Part shown: in pieces, positions 1 to 11,479 of the stretch | Layout of the letters: every line of letters starts with the position of its first letter | Position numbering within the stretch: the first letter of the stretch is position 1 | Assembly: GCA_014058105.1 (NCBI GenBank) | Contig: JACGCM010001798.1 | Coordinates: forward strand, 3,130,488-3,194,487 | Direction of reading: 5' to 3' | Source of the DNA: Kingdonia uniflora | Lineage: Eukaryota > Streptophyta > Magnoliopsida > Ranunculales > Circaeasteraceae | Length of the DNA stretch: 64,000 bases | The notes under the pieces: model-generated | Databases searched by the model: none | Seen by the model: only the letters and a program-made list of their open reading frames with translations | What the model was told of the DNA's origin: nothing | Made by a program: the position numbers and the translations under genes

Positions 1-1068
1 AGGGGATTAAGCTAAGGCCTAACACTATTACAACATTGCTCTAGTTGCAACAATAAGCTAATGTTATGAGAGGAATACTTGATAACCTTTCAATCCCTTT
101 TAATGCAACCCTTTCATCGTGGCTATAAAGGAAAGCACGCGTCAATGGAAGTTAAAAAGCATCCACGTTTCAACAACTCAAATAAAAAATTAAATATAAG
201 GGACTTACTTTCCTTCCAATACTTCTGGGGTAAGTAGAGCGAAACAGTGAAAAAACTCAAAAAATGTCCATCACAAACTGATCCTAATTGTTTCAAGAAC
301 ACCTTAATTTATTTAACAACAAAAAAATGCCAAAAAAATACAAATATGAAAATGAAATCTAAAGAGTGATGTCATTATAAATACACACAATGTAATTGTT
401 AGATGATGTTGAAATTCAAAAAAATAGTAGGTTTGAGGACATTGCTTGGCTTCAAACATTTAATAAAGTGAGGCTCGGATGAACTCAGACTCACCATTAA
501 AGATTAAAGTTGTAGTTGTATGTTTAAAAATGTTCATTTTTTGACGAAATCCATGGTAAGAGTATCACAGAGTTTAATAATATGCTCATTGATTGTAAAT
601 TTTCTTGTTGTTATAAGAATGTAACAATAGGTTTCCTCAGCTTTCTCCTACATAAATGTGGGTATGACTGCTAGTTTGTGTTCGATAAGGGGAGAGTCAA
701 ATTCTTGCGACAAAATTTATTCAAATTCCTCGATCTAGAACTATATCCTCATCAAAGTCAACCATGGCCTCCCTAATTGTAACATAGCAATTATACAGAC
801 CACTACCACTACCACTACCAGAAATAGAAAATATTTATAAGAAAGAAACCCCATTGAAGATGATGCCCATAACTAATCCTTAGTGAAAGCTTCATTTGAA
901 ATCTAAGTTCGAGTGTTTTCAAAAAGTGAGCAGTGTATATCATACAGTGCGAACGGTGGATTCATGGCCTGAAGGTTCTTAAAAGTCCTACTCCTCTTCC
1001 AATGTGCAAAATGTACTTCTCGTGCAACTCATAATAAAACTTGAGTGACTATGCTACTCGATACTTAC
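1..1068. other. No recognised gene
   Basis: AT-rich sequence. It lies downstream of the dehydrogenase exons on the minus strand and could hold further exons of that gene, but none was recognised. Confidence 0.4.
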
Positions 1069-1658
1069 CTTCTTGAGGATTGAAGATGAAATAGGGTATC
1101 AAATTGTAACCAGCTTGTACAATTTTAGGAAGATCGCTTGCCTGCCATTAAATATAATCATCATCATGATATGAACATTACGAAACTTGACACTGTAAAT
1201 AACTTCCGAATATAGCATTATCTGATTATCAATTCATTATATAGATGTGAGAATGGTCTTACTGTAGATTAACAAAATCATTAAATAGACTTTGGATTTC
1301 ATTGAAAGACCAATTCTCCTATCTAAAAAATAATGTTATGGGAAAGTTTTGCAAAAATGTAAAATCTATTCAGTTGCAAGCAACAGAATCATGTTCATTT
1401 GCACCTGGCAGAAACCTTCCAGTTTAGGCCTGGGCGCTGGAGCATTTTCTTTTAGATGGCCTACACTTATTATTCAAAAAACTCTGTTCCCATGTAGGTA
1501 GATTATCAAACTCTTAAAATATCTTATATGATGAAATACTTTTTAGAAGGTTCAGGAAGACTTACGACATTTGTGTGAACTATTCCCGGTGATACGCACA
1601 CAATGTTAATGCCAGATTCAACAGGAAGATGCTTATGAAGAATGCTGCTAAACATGAC
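1069..1658 (-). CDS. Partial short-chain dehydrogenase/reductase gene, two exons (FEY-like)
   Basis: Two minus-strand exons with clean splice borders. Exon 1566-1658 (93 bp, 31 codons) is preceded by CAG and followed by GTAAG; it encodes a segment with VCVSPGIVHTNV. Exon 1069-1141 (73 bp) is preceded by GGCAG and followed by GTAAGTAT; it encodes SDLPKIVQAGYNLIPYFIF. The SPGxVxT segment after the active-site region is typical of NAD(P)-dependent short-chain dehydrogenases, and the pair of blocks resembles plant FEY (FOREVER YOUNG)-type oxidoreductases. The reading frame is open across both exons. I could not find the Rossmann-fold nucleotide-binding exons upstream (above 1660) or the final exons below 1069, so this is either a gene running off the window with divergent parts or a fragment. 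Family assignment is fairly safe; functional state is unknown. Confidence 0.55.
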
Positions 1659-2291
1659 CTGCAATGCAATGAACATTTTTGTTCAAACGCATACAACTAC
1701 AGCTAAGGTAATGAAATTAGTTTACTTATATCCGTTAATTTTCGATGTTATGGATTGATATGGATACTGGAGAATCTAAATGTATGTTCGAGAAAGAAGA
1801 AAAGAATGCAGTAAACACTCAGTAATTTGCATTTTTTAGAGTACTACTAAAGGAAATAAGCTATAGTATAGTTTACTGTAAAATCCACTGGAATCATAAT
1901 CAGCTTTGAAATCTACAACAAATATTGCAGTCACAAAAAACCCGTAAATGCAGTGATAGTATGTAAAGTAAATAAGGCATACAAATCATTAAGAACAACC
2001 TCATACCTGATAAAATTCGACTAAGTTAAGCATGAGACTCAAACTCATTTCTGTTATCGACATATTGGCAACAATTAAGAACCATAACCACAAAGGCATA
2101 TGCTTCGACAGAGTACCCCGTAGATTTGGATGCCAAACCCACGAATGCAGTTACCGCAAGTGCAAACCAGTTAAAGTAGTGGCTGCAAATAAATTTAAAT
2201 TAAGTTCCTAGAATATAAATTTAACTTAATCAATCTAAATTGAATCGAAACGAAACTGAACTTGAGGTTGTCGATGCTTGTCGGAACTCAA

Positions 2292-2472
2292 CACTTGATC
2301 ACTGAAGTAAGAGATTGAAGGCACTGTTAACTCTTTTGACTAAAACGTTGGCTGTATTTTGATAGCACTTCCCCTTGTCAGCATTCCCACCCAATTATCA
2401 GGTTCCTTATAGCTTAAATTTTGTTAATTCTACATTCCTTATTACCCTGGTATCTCCTTGAGTGATCAAGTG
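2292..2472. repeat. 181-bp segment bounded by 12-bp perfect inverted repeats
   Basis: CACTTGATCACT at 2292-2303 is matched by its exact reverse complement AGTGATCAAGTG at 2461-2472. No target duplication is visible at the borders. It may be a small MITE-like element or a chance hairpin. Confidence 0.35.
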
Positions 2473-2639
2473 CTGAACTATCACATTTAACTTTATGACT
2501 TTCTCTTCATATGCAAGAGCCTCAAAGGCTGATTTTGGGTGAAACTATTGTTAACTTTCTTCCTCTCTTGATCACTATTGTTGCTCGCAAACATTTTCTT
2601 AGGTTCCTCCTTGTGGACTTGATTGAGACAAGCAATGCA

Positions 2640-2949
2640 CTATGGAGGACTCTAGTTGTACTCTACAGGGATACCAATTTCAATATCATCATCAGTGAGG
2701 GCAGACACAGCTTAAGAGAGCACAATTTTGACATTGACCTCCGCACAGACTTTCACATAACAACCTTTTCTTCTCACAATGCATTGATTTTCCAATAGAG
2801 CTTGTAATCAAACCTATACTGCTTTGGTCATTGTGTAACTTGATCCAAAGAGGTATTATGGTTTCATATCTTGATTCTAATTCAGTAAATGCCTCCCATG
2901 GTCTGATAGCAAACATTCTACTTGCATTACGCAAAGATCCATGCGCCAA
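2640..2949 (-). pseudogene. LINE ORF1-like fragment (DUF4283 / zinc-knuckle type)
   Basis: The minus strand encodes an IPLWIKLHN ... SSIGKSM block. After a frameshift it continues as YVKVCAEV ... VEYN with interrupting stops. This order (VPVWVKF, then AS.IGKP, then ARVCVE, then VEYEWKPP) is that of DUF4283 proteins, the nucleic-acid-binding ORF1-like products of plant LINEs and related repeats. At least one frameshift and two stops are present. No reverse transcriptase is visible next to it. The match is by motif order only, so confidence is modest. Confidence 0.4.
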
Positions 2950-3062
2950 GGCAGTCTCCCTGTCTTCATCATTAACAAACTTTATGAAAGGAACATCTCA
3001 ATGTCACCTTTGAGACCCCAATCTAAATTGAATCGAAACGAAACTGAACTTTAGGTTGTCGA

Positions 3063-3723
3063 AACTCAACGCCATTGTTGTACTCTTAGGGAGAGATTCA
3101 GATTCTAGGGTTTGAGAATTAGGGGTAAATTGAACTTCGAAGAGATTTCGATTTCGATTACAACGGTGGGTTTCGAAGTGATTGAATTAATTTGGGTTGA
3201 AATTTGATCCTTGGGAGAAGGTGAAAGAGAGATTTTAAGGTTTAGTTTTTTTTAAAGGGTAATAACAAGAATACAATACTACCCTCTAACAATTTAAATA
3301 TAACAATTTCGTATATTTTAGACTAAAAATTAAAAATTGATAAAGGTAAATTAGGGCAGGCGAAAAATATAAGTTTTCAATGATTTTGGCTCGGTTATAA
3401 AGATAGGCTTTGATATTCCTAATTTTGTGTTGGAGATTCGGATCGACGGCCGAGATCGAGTCTCATTCCATTGCTTTTCCTTTAGTAGTATAGATTTGTG
3501 AATTGAATTGTGAGACAATTGCAGTAATCTGATGGTTGAGTTGGAAAATAATGTTCAAAAAATAACAAAAAGAAATGGGGAGACATGAAACAACTTTTCG
3601 ACCAAAACTTATTATAGGTTTTATTCATTTGATACTTCTACAATTCTTAAACATCTTTTTCACATAACTCATATGAGTAGACGATATCAACCGGGCTGTT
3701 CTGGTCCGCGAAAGATGAAGGTA
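3063..3723. other. 3' flank of the P450 gene, no gene seen
   Basis: Non-coding AT-rich sequence between the LINE-like scrap and the P450 stop codon. It presumably includes the P450 3' UTR and polyadenylation signals, which I cannot place with certainty. Confidence 0.4.
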
Positions 3724-5480
3724 CTAGAGAGCTACCACAACATTGTCCCTGGGCAGGGCAACAGCGGAGAGTGGGTTCTTCATCTCGCAAGACAGCTTCA
3801 ACAGTTCAGACAGATCAACAGGGTTCTTCTGGTCAGCAACCCACTTGAATTGCTGCACCAACTTAGCCACCCACAGGTTCACGGTGACTAGCCCAAGGTT
3901 CTTTCCTGGGCAAACCCTACGCCCAGCACCAAAAGGAGCAAGACGTAAATCATTGCCCCTAACATCCACGTTAACACCACCAGCGCTCTCCAAGAACCTC
4001 TCAGGCTTAAACGCCAAAGGTTCCTCCCACACATTGGAGTCATGGGTGATTGCCCACATGTTCACCATAGCAGTAGTGTTGGCTGGGACGAGCATTCCGT
4101 TGCTGAGCTGGACGTCTTCGGTGGACAAGCGAGCCCAGGAAAGGAGTGGACCAGGTGGGTGGACCCTGAGAGTCTCCTTCACCACAGCTTGAAGGTAGGG
4201 TAGCTTAGCCACATCAGCGTCCGTAATAGTACCCTTGTTGCCTACAACCATGTCGAGCTCGTTTTGAAGCTTCGCTTGCACGTCTGGGTTCAAGACTAAC
4301 TCTGCCATCACCCATTCAGTCAAAAGAGCCGTGGTATCGGTACCCCGGAAGATCATTTCCTACAACAAAACAAAATATTTGTATTAGCAATATTAACGCG
4401 ATGTACAAAAAAATAGTCGATATTAACCAATAAATACCGAAAAAATTAAATTAAGCGTAATAAAATAGAGAAGCTCACCCATAAAACCGCAATCATATCG
4501 TTCTCTACAAGCTTTTCTTCGCCATCAAGAGAAAGCAAGACATCAACGAAATCTGCATTGTCCGATAGCTTTCCAGACTCACCATGCACGAGTTTGTGCT
4601 CCTCAATGATTCCTCTAACGAGTTTCCTCACACGGGGCACAAGAGCAGAGCAACGTTCCTTAATGTGGAACGGGTCGTAGAAATAACTCAACCAAGGAAG
4701 GAAATCAGACCAGTTAAAAGCACCCAAGAGCTCGAATCCCTCTTGAACCATCTCCTTAAGCTCACTCAACTCCTCGTTATTTTTCGCTGCAAGGTCGTAC
4801 CGCTTACCAAATACGCTCCCCATTATATTGTTTAAGGCCGCGCCTTGGAGATGTTTCCTTAAGCCCACTACCCCACTCGACCTTTGCTCCTCTAAAATGG
4901 CACTCAACATGACATTACAGTCTACCTGACGCCCCTCTTCATGAGCAGCGATACGCTTGGGAGCGAAAAGGTGGGAGGAAGAAATCCTCCTAAGGAGACG
5001 CCAGTATGTCCCATTGGGGGCAAACCCAATAGCGCGACTAAACATAAGCTCCCTGGCAGACTCCTTAATAGGACGGTCTGCAAAATGAGGGGAGGTCAAG
5101 ATTTCACGGGCAATCTGTGGTTCAGACGAGACAACAACAGGGGTCGACCCAAGACTAAACGCCATGAGTTGTGTGGCACCTGCCCTAGTTGAAGCCAATT
5201 TGGCTAGGGTACGGTGAGCCAAACCACGGCTCATAGTGAATAAGCTACCGAAAACAGGCAGACCACGAGGCCCAGGAATTGAAACACGACCCCGGCTGTT
5301 CCTACCACTCTTCCAGGCTATCCCGCCTACCGCGAAAGCCCAAGTGAGAAGCCCAGCAGACACAAAAGCAACAAAAAGCGAGAAAAGAAGAAACCCATCA
5401 CACAAGTTTTGTGTCCCAAGGAAAGCTGGGAGGGTAAACACCCACCAACTTGTATCCTTCGAAACCAAACTCGAATCCAT
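3724..5480 (-). CDS. CYP78A7: Cytochrome P450 CYP78A family, CYP78A7-like, apparently intact
   Basis: Haem-thiolate monooxygenase of the plant CYP78A family. Family members such as KLUH/CYP78A5 and CYP78A7 act in a non-cell-autonomous growth pathway controlling organ and seed size; their substrate is unresolved. Exon 1 is 4479-5480 (334 codons) and exon 2 is 3724-4359 (211 codons plus TAG). The single phase-0 intron (4360-4478, GTGAGC...GTAG) sits between DMIAVLW and EMIFRGTDT, as in the family. The product is 545 residues. It has an N-terminal hydrophobic anchor (about residues 30-55), a proline-rich hinge [13 protein letters not shown], the I-helix FRGTDTT, the K-helix KETLR, FKPERF, and the haem loop [12 protein letters not shown] with the cysteine ligand. 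The N-terminal SKDTSWW ... LGTQNL resembles CYP78A7 more than CYP78A5. The frame stays open three bases upstream to a GTG, but the first ATG is at 5478-5480 and is the likely start. No disabling change is visible. An endoplasmic-reticulum location is inferred from the family. Confidence 0.93.
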
Positions 5481-5552
5481 CACTTTGAGCGTGACTAATG
5501 AGAGGCTAATGAGAGACTAATGGTGGTGATGTTTAGAGGAAGGAAATGGGCG

Positions 5553-5566
5553 TGTTTAAATAGGCG
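5553..5566 (-). promoter_or_regulatory. Probable TATA box of the CYP78A gene
   Basis: The minus strand reads CGCCTATTTAAACACG, a TATA-type element 75-85 bp upstream of the ATG at 5480. That leaves a short leader of about 45-50 bp, which contains repeated TCTCATTAG motifs. Confidence 0.6.
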
Positions 5567-7094
5567 TTTGAAGGGAATCGTAATGAGTGATTTTTTTGTA
5601 ATTACTCTGAGAGATTCTAAAAGTTGTTGTGGTGGTTAAATTGTCATTAACGCTACAGACTTGGAGGTTTTGGTGAAACAATGGAACTCTCGTTTTGCAA
5701 GGGTGGAAAATGGTGTGATTCAGTGAACTGAAACGGAACGCTGAGGGGGCACCGACGCAAAACTAAGAAACGCTTGTAGGTATCCGGAGAACGTGGCGAA
5801 GCTAAATTAATTCACTCATAACAAATTAAGATTCTGTTTTAACCCATTGTAACAAATTTAGATTCTCTTTTAACTCATTTGTATCTTCACATGATTTTAC
5901 CAAATTTGGTGTATGAACTGAGCGAGTAAAACTGCTGTTAATACATTAAATATTAATTACACGTCTAGGCGGGAAGAATTCAAATAATAGTAATTGATAT
6001 CAAATTTTTGGGAATTAAATTGAAAATATATTTACAATTAAAATATTAGTATTACATTTAACTAGTATATAGGCACGCGGGCAATGCGCATGAAATTCCC
6101 CTCTTAACGCATCTCAAACGCATGACAAAATAGTAGATAAGGTAAGGGGAGACATTTAATACTGGAGATGAACTTCCGAATAACGAGATAGAGTGAGAGA
6201 TATGAACAATATAATTTATATATATATATATTTTTTGAAGTGAAATACGAAAGGTATTTACAGATAGGTTTACAAAGGCTCTTTCCTGGCTTGGCTTTAC
6301 GTGCATGAGGTTTAAACTCATTCGTAAGACGTGTCCCGAAGGATCAGGTCCACTAGCAGCCGTTGGAGAGACCAAGCCAAGTCAGTCAATTAAGCTAAAG
6401 CTCAAAATGAAGTGGATAATTTTTTAGTAAAATGAATAGAGTGAGCCTAGCCCAAACCCAAAGGGCCCCAAGGCCAGAAGAGCAAATTGGCCAATCCCAA
6501 TCGCGATCCAAAACCGGCCCGGTCCGAGAGAGGGCCAAGTGTGTCAAGGGTATAAAATTCTCTCACACACACACACACCTATATACTCTCTTTTAGTCAC
6601 ATGTTACACACATGTCATATGGGTTTTACTTTATATGTTTAGTTATACTATACTTTATAAACAATGTGGGACTAAATTTTTAGACTTTAGATTGGGTACA
6701 AGAGTCGCATGGCCATGAAAATGACTAAGAGGTCATGGGGTCAAACCCATACAAATGAATATTTTTGAAAAAATCCAACAATCCCCCACTTTTCAAAACT
6801 TTCCGAAAGGAGAAAGGAATGAGAAAAGAAATGAGAATTTGGTTTCGATATATATAGAGATGTACTTAAGTAAAGGTGTCTTTAGACTTGAACATTTGCG
6901 CAATGGACAGTCTTCAACGTATAAGAATAATAAGTGATCAGAGTCTTGAACTCATTATTCATTTTTATACACTGAAGAAAATCACATATAACCCTACCAG
7001 GTATAAGTTCTAAACGCGAGCACATTTCAGCCATATGCTTAATCCCAGTATAGGTGAAGGCTTTTAGAGAATTAGCCCAATTCTCATAAGAAAA
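5567..7094. other. Intergenic region with simple repeats, no gene recognised
   Basis: It holds a TA run near 6220, a CA run at about 6564-6580 and a GC-richer patch at 6435-6540. No coding region is convincing. The minus-strand ORF at 6058-6375 has no recognisable domain. Confidence 0.4.
6062..6092 (-). mobile_element. Possible degenerate Helitron 3' terminus
   Basis: On the minus strand a GC-rich imperfect hairpin (GCGCATTGCCCGCGTGC) is followed by TATATACTAG and then T. This is the layout of a Helitron 3' end: hairpin, short spacer, CTAG, T. No matching 5' TC end was found, so this is tentative. Confidence 0.3.
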
Positions 7095-8122
7095 ATGGGT
7101 TCGTTTCGAAAATGCTGAATCATTTGGCATGTTTTACTTAGAGGCTAAATCATTCAATTAATTTTGTTTTATTGGGCTTATTTGTAAAAGGCAGAATCAT
7201 TTGATATGTTTTCACTTAAACACCAACTAATTCGGTTAGCCTCGATAAAATGAGTTTGTTTAGATAACGCTAAATCATTAGGCAGTTTTGTACCTAAATA
7301 CCAAATCATTCGACAGGTTTCGTATAATTTGGTTAGATTATGAACTGCCGGATCATTTGGTATATTTTCACTTAGACGCAAAATCATTCGGCTGGTTTCG
7401 CTCAATTTGGTTTATTTGTGAAATGTCAAATCATTTAGCATGTTTTCACTTAAGGACCAAATCATTTGAAAATTCTCAGTAATTGGTTTGTTTTGACAAT
7501 GCCGAATCATTTGGCATATTTTCATTTTAAAAAGGTATTTATTCGACTTTCTTCGATAAAATGGGTTTGTCTTGATAAAGCCGAATCATTTGGCGTGGCT
7601 GATTTAGATGCCAAATCATTTGGTCATTTTCGTTTAATTTGGTTTGTTTTTGAACTGTCGAATCATTTGGCATTTCTATCTTAAAGGCCAAATCATTCGG
7701 TTGCTTTTCGGTAAAATGGGTTTGTTTGGATAATGCCTTATCATTGGACATATTTTCAATTAAAGGCCATATCATTTGGCTATTTTTGATAAAATGGGCT
7801 TGTTTGGATAATGCGAAATCATTTGGCATTTTTTTAATTAGATGCCAAATCATTCGGTAACTGTTGGTAAACTGAATTTGTTTCGAAAATGCCGAATTAG
7901 TTGCCATGTTCTTACTTAAAGGCCATATCATTCGGCTACCTTCGATAAAATGGGTTTCATTGGATAATGCCGGATCATTTGGCATGTTTTCACTTAGAAG
8001 CCAAATCATTTGGCCGGTTTTGTTCAATTTTGTTTACTTGTGAAATGCTGAATCCATTTGGCATGTTTTCAGTTAAAGGCCAAATCATTCGCACAGCTTT
8101 GATAAATGGTTTGTTTGGGTAA
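7095..8122 (+). repeat. Tandem repeat of about 78 bp (copy A, left part)
   Basis: Roughly a dozen diverged units. Each carries a GCCGAATCATTTGGC-like box, a CACTTA(A/G)A(T/G)GCC spacer, a second CCAAATCATTCGGC-like box and a GATAAAATGGGTTTGTTTGG block. Spacing between like boxes is about 76-88 bp, most often near 78. The array is cut at 8122 by the Helitron-like element and resumes at 23290. A collinear copy is present at 54799-55735. Confidence 0.85.
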
Positions 8123-8152
8123 CTAGGTTATGAGCCCGTGCTACGCACGGCT
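8123..8152 (-). other. Helitron 3' terminal hairpin and CTAG end
   Basis: On the minus strand an 8-bp stem (GCCGTGCG / GCACGGGC, with a short loop and one imperfect pair) is followed 7 bases later by CTAG. In Helitrons this hairpin marks the end of rolling-circle transfer. Confidence 0.7.
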
Positions 8153-8845
8153 GGTTAAGTTCATAATGGGTTATGGTCCAACACATGATTATTATCATTT
8201 TATTTACAACTTATTTTATTTAAATAACAAATAAGCTAATTTATCAATTTCTGCATGTTCTTATTGTGATTGGTAGCTTCATCCCACAAAATCAAGTGCA
8301 AAAGTACACTATTAAAGATAAGCTAAAAGAACCACATATACATGAAACAAAACATAAAAAAGAAAACTAAAGCAACGAAGAAATAAAATGTTAGAAATGA
8401 AAATTTGTTGTACAAAACTACACACGTCTTTATCTTGCAATTCTTCTTACAATTTCGTAAGCCTTCCTTTTACCCTCAATCGACTCCTGAAACTCTATCC
8501 ATATATATGGCTACACCGTCTATTGATCACGCGCTTAGAGTTCTTTGAATTGTCCACTAATTCCCCTTTTGATTCTACCATCTTCTTTTTCAAAATATTG
8601 GCGAAGAAACTTAAGTAGCTTTTGAGAACTTTAAATAACCCATGAGTTATGATTTTGCCAGAATATATGAAATATGATCTTCATTAGTCTGAAAACATTC
8701 TGTAACAAATAAAAAAGCCAATCAATATATTATTTTCATTAAAAAATTTGTTGTAAAATTTAAATGTACTTGAGAAAGCGAACTAAATTCTTGTGGCTGT
8801 AGCAGCTCTCAATGTTTGGATACCAACATTTTGAGTTGCTTATGT
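8153..8845. other. Helitron interior, no gene recognised
   Basis: AT-rich sequence between the Helitron 3' hairpin and the left LTR of the nested copia element. No coding signal was recognised, and nothing in it matches the missing C-terminal half of the KUP transporter. Confidence 0.4.
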
Positions 8846-9382
8846 TGAGAATCGAGGTAGCTACTCTCTCCTTTCAGACAAGAACGATATGTGGAAATTG
8901 CCAACTCAAGTAGTAAACCAGCAAGAACAATATAAATGACACGAAGATTTTCCCGGAGGAGGGAAGTAGAAAAGCCTTGCGGATGAAAAATCACTCCCCA
9001 TGAACAATTCATTATGATATCAAATAGGTTACAATGATCTCGAGACAGAACTCAACGACTCAAAAATATATCTAAAGCAAACCTACGCCAAGCTCGTTCG
9101 AACGTCTCCAAGCTCGTTCGAACGACTTTGCAATAATTGGTCTCCAGCCCTAGAAACATAACAACTCGTTCGAACGAGCTTGGATGTCGTTCGAACGAGA
9201 TGGACTCCTGGGCCAAAATTCCAGGGAGTAGGATAAAGGTCGTTCAAACGACTCTCAACCTCGTTCGAAAGACTTTCAACCTCGTTCGAACGACTCGTTT
9301 AAACGACTTCCATTTTTCATCGAACGACTTCAAAAATTTCTTAATTTCTTTGACAATCCTTAGTTCGAGTTCACACCCAACA
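8846..9382 (-). repeat. 3' LTR of the copia element, 537 bp
   Basis: In plus orientation it runs from TGAGAATCGAGG to CACACCCAACA, so on the minus strand it is bounded by TG...CA. Its U3 half carries many copies of the palindrome TCGTTCGAACGA or close variants (about 9095-9320). Confidence 0.85.
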
Positions 9383-9455
9383 ATCTCCTACTTGAAATCG
9401 AATCCTGTAACCCATCTCCAGATCTCCAAATGAATTGCTCGCACTACCTGGACCT

Positions 9456-9800
9456 TCAATCTTGAAGACCCACATAAATTGTACATGTCGTCAACTTCTG
9501 AAAAGTCACCACCTTCGTAAACATATCGGCGGGATTCACATCAGTATGAATCTTTACAAGCTTCAACACATCGTCCTCGAGGAGTGAGCAAATATAGTGA
9601 TACCGGATATCAATATGCTTGGTCCTAGAGTGAAAAACTGAATTCTTCGCTAAGTGTATAACGCTTTGACTATCATTACACAACTTAGGAGAAAATTGTT
9701 CTCAACCAAACTCTTTCATCAACCCTTTGAGACAAACCATATCGTTGCACACTTCTGTAGCTGCAACATATTCCGCCTCCGTCACAGATAAAGCTACAAT
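9456..9800 (-). pseudogene. copia RNase H fragment
   Basis: The minus strand encodes CNDSQSVIHLAKNSVFHSRT followed by KHIDIRYHYI and NPADMFTK, the conserved C-terminal block of copia RNase H. Upstream (9690-9800) the VTEAEYVAA block is present out of frame. It degrades the RNA strand during reverse transcription in active elements. Stops and a frame change make it non-functional here. Confidence 0.85.
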
Positions 9801-9989
9801 CTTCTATAGCCTAGAAACCCATGTAACTGCACCACTTCCGAATGTAAAAACGAAACCACTGTTGTTCTTTCGCCTATCCATGACATCTGCCATATCAGAA
9901 TCAACAAAACCCTGTAAGCATATCTGATAATCATAACATAATGTCATATCTTGAGTCCCCTTTAGATACCTCGGTATCTATTTCACTCT

Positions 9990-11020
9990 CTAATGCTCCT
10001 TGCCTGGATTACTCATATCCATACTCACAACTCCCACTGCTTGGGCAATATCTGGTCCTGTATAAATCATAGCGTACATTAGGCTACCAACCGCGGATTG
10101 GTAAAGAACCTTCCGTATCTCATCGCGATCATTCTGCGTCTTTGTAAAATAATCCTTTGATAATTTGAAGTGACCTCCCAACGGTGTACTAACAACTTTA
10201 GAACCATCCATATTGAACCGCTTAAAACTTTGCCGATGTACTCAGCTTGAGACAACTTCAATTCTCGCCGCTTTCTGTCCCTTGTAACACGCATACCAAG
10301 AACTTGTTTCGCCGCACCCAAGTCCTTCATAGAAAACTCCTGGGATAATTGTTCCTTCAACTTAACAATTTCTCCCATGTCAGCACTTTCTACCAACATA
10401 TCATCTACATATAGAAGTAGAATAATATGCGAGTTCCCCTTATTCTTGATATAACAATAGTAATACGCATTACTCTTTGAATAGCCATTTTTGGACATGA
10501 ACTGATCAAACTTCAAATACCACTGTCTTGGCGCTTGTTTCAAACCGTATAAGCTCTTCATGAGCCTACAGATAATATGTTCTTTCCCTTTAACCGAATA
10601 CTTTTCTGGCTGCTTCATATAAATTTATTCATCAAGGTTACTGTGAAGAAATGCGGTCTTGATATCAAGTTGTTCAAGATGAAAATCTTTAACAACAACT
10701 ATATTCATCATAACCTAAATAGTAGACATCTTCATAACAGAAACAAAAATCTTGCCAAAATCAGCACCTTCTTTCTGCTAAAAGCCCTTCACCACAAGTC
10801 TAGCCTTGAATCTTCTTGAACCGTCAGATTTCTGCTTTAGTCTGTATACCCACTTGTTGTACAATGCTCTCTTCCCCTTCGGTAACCAAACTAAATCCAA
10901 AATTCGATTAACTGATAATGACTGCATCTCATCATCCATAACAAGCTCCCACTTGCTATTGGCATTCACATCTAAAGCCTCATTGTAACTTTCAGGTTCA
11001 CCACCATCTGTAAGTAACAA
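9990..11020 (-). pseudogene. copia reverse transcriptase fragment
   Basis: Minus-strand blocks in order: KWVYRLKQKSDGSRRFKARL (10778-11020), a frame break, then SLYGLKQAPRQWYLKFDQFM and the catalytic YVDDMLV box (10079-10618), then a segment ending near VVSTPLGGHFKLS and SAVGSLMYAM (9990-10211). The catalytic aspartates are still present. At least two frame changes separate the blocks, so no complete enzyme can be made. Confidence 0.9.
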
Positions 11021-11479
11021 GTTATTTAAAGAATTTACGAACCTTGCCAGAATTCTTATAACTTTCGGCTCCTTTCTAAGTGCTATTGGAATGTCTAGAT
11101 CATTAGGTTCCTCGCTTTAATTCGGTGCAACGAATTCAACAACGACTTTTACATCATCCTCTCGAAAAGGTTCATCATCTTCAATGTCGACACTTTCCGC
11201 TACTTCATCTCGAATCCTTTCCCGAGGTACTTTGAAGTCTTTATATATGACTTCCTCATTGAATGTAACATTACGGCTCCGGATAACTTTTCGATTTTTC
11301 GCATCTCAAACCCGATACCCAAACTCATCACCACCGTATCCAATGAAAATGTACTTCATCGACTTTGCATCTAACTTGGTTCTTGTATCTGAATTATCAA
11401 GCACATAAGAGGAACAACCGAAAATATGTAAGTGATTAAAGTTTACCTCTTTACTGGTTCATGCTTCTTCAGGAAGTCA

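Larger units (their letters stand above)
2231..3062. repeat. Direct repeat of about 43 bp flanking a 0.75-kb insert
   Basis: The stretch at 2231-2273 recurs at 3019-3062. Both begin CAATCTAAATTGAATCGAAA and continue nearly identically into AGGTTGTCG, with small differences near the end. Between them lies the LINE-like scrap and a small inverted repeat. The arrangement could be an unusually long target duplication or a local duplication. Confidence 0.6.

Noticed and set aside
1990..2190. Minus-strand exon with a hydrophobic segment (NWFALAVTAFVGLASKS)
   Set aside because: Plausible splice-like ends but no family match and no link in frame to the dehydrogenase exons.
5481..5483. GTG codon just upstream of the P450 ATG as start codon
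   Set aside because: Plant nuclear genes start at ATG; the in-frame ATG at 5478-5480 gives an N-terminus like CYP78A7. The GTG merely extends the open frame by one codon.
7539..8027. 162-codon minus-strand ORF as a real protein gene
   Set aside because: It is the translation of the 78-bp tandem repeat, whose length is a multiple of three; there is no domain and no gene structure. Kept only as a question under findings.
9095..9320. TCGTTCGAACGA boxes as heat-shock elements
   Set aside because: Heat-shock elements need GAA and TTC units spaced by two bases; here TTC and GAA abut, so spacing is wrong.
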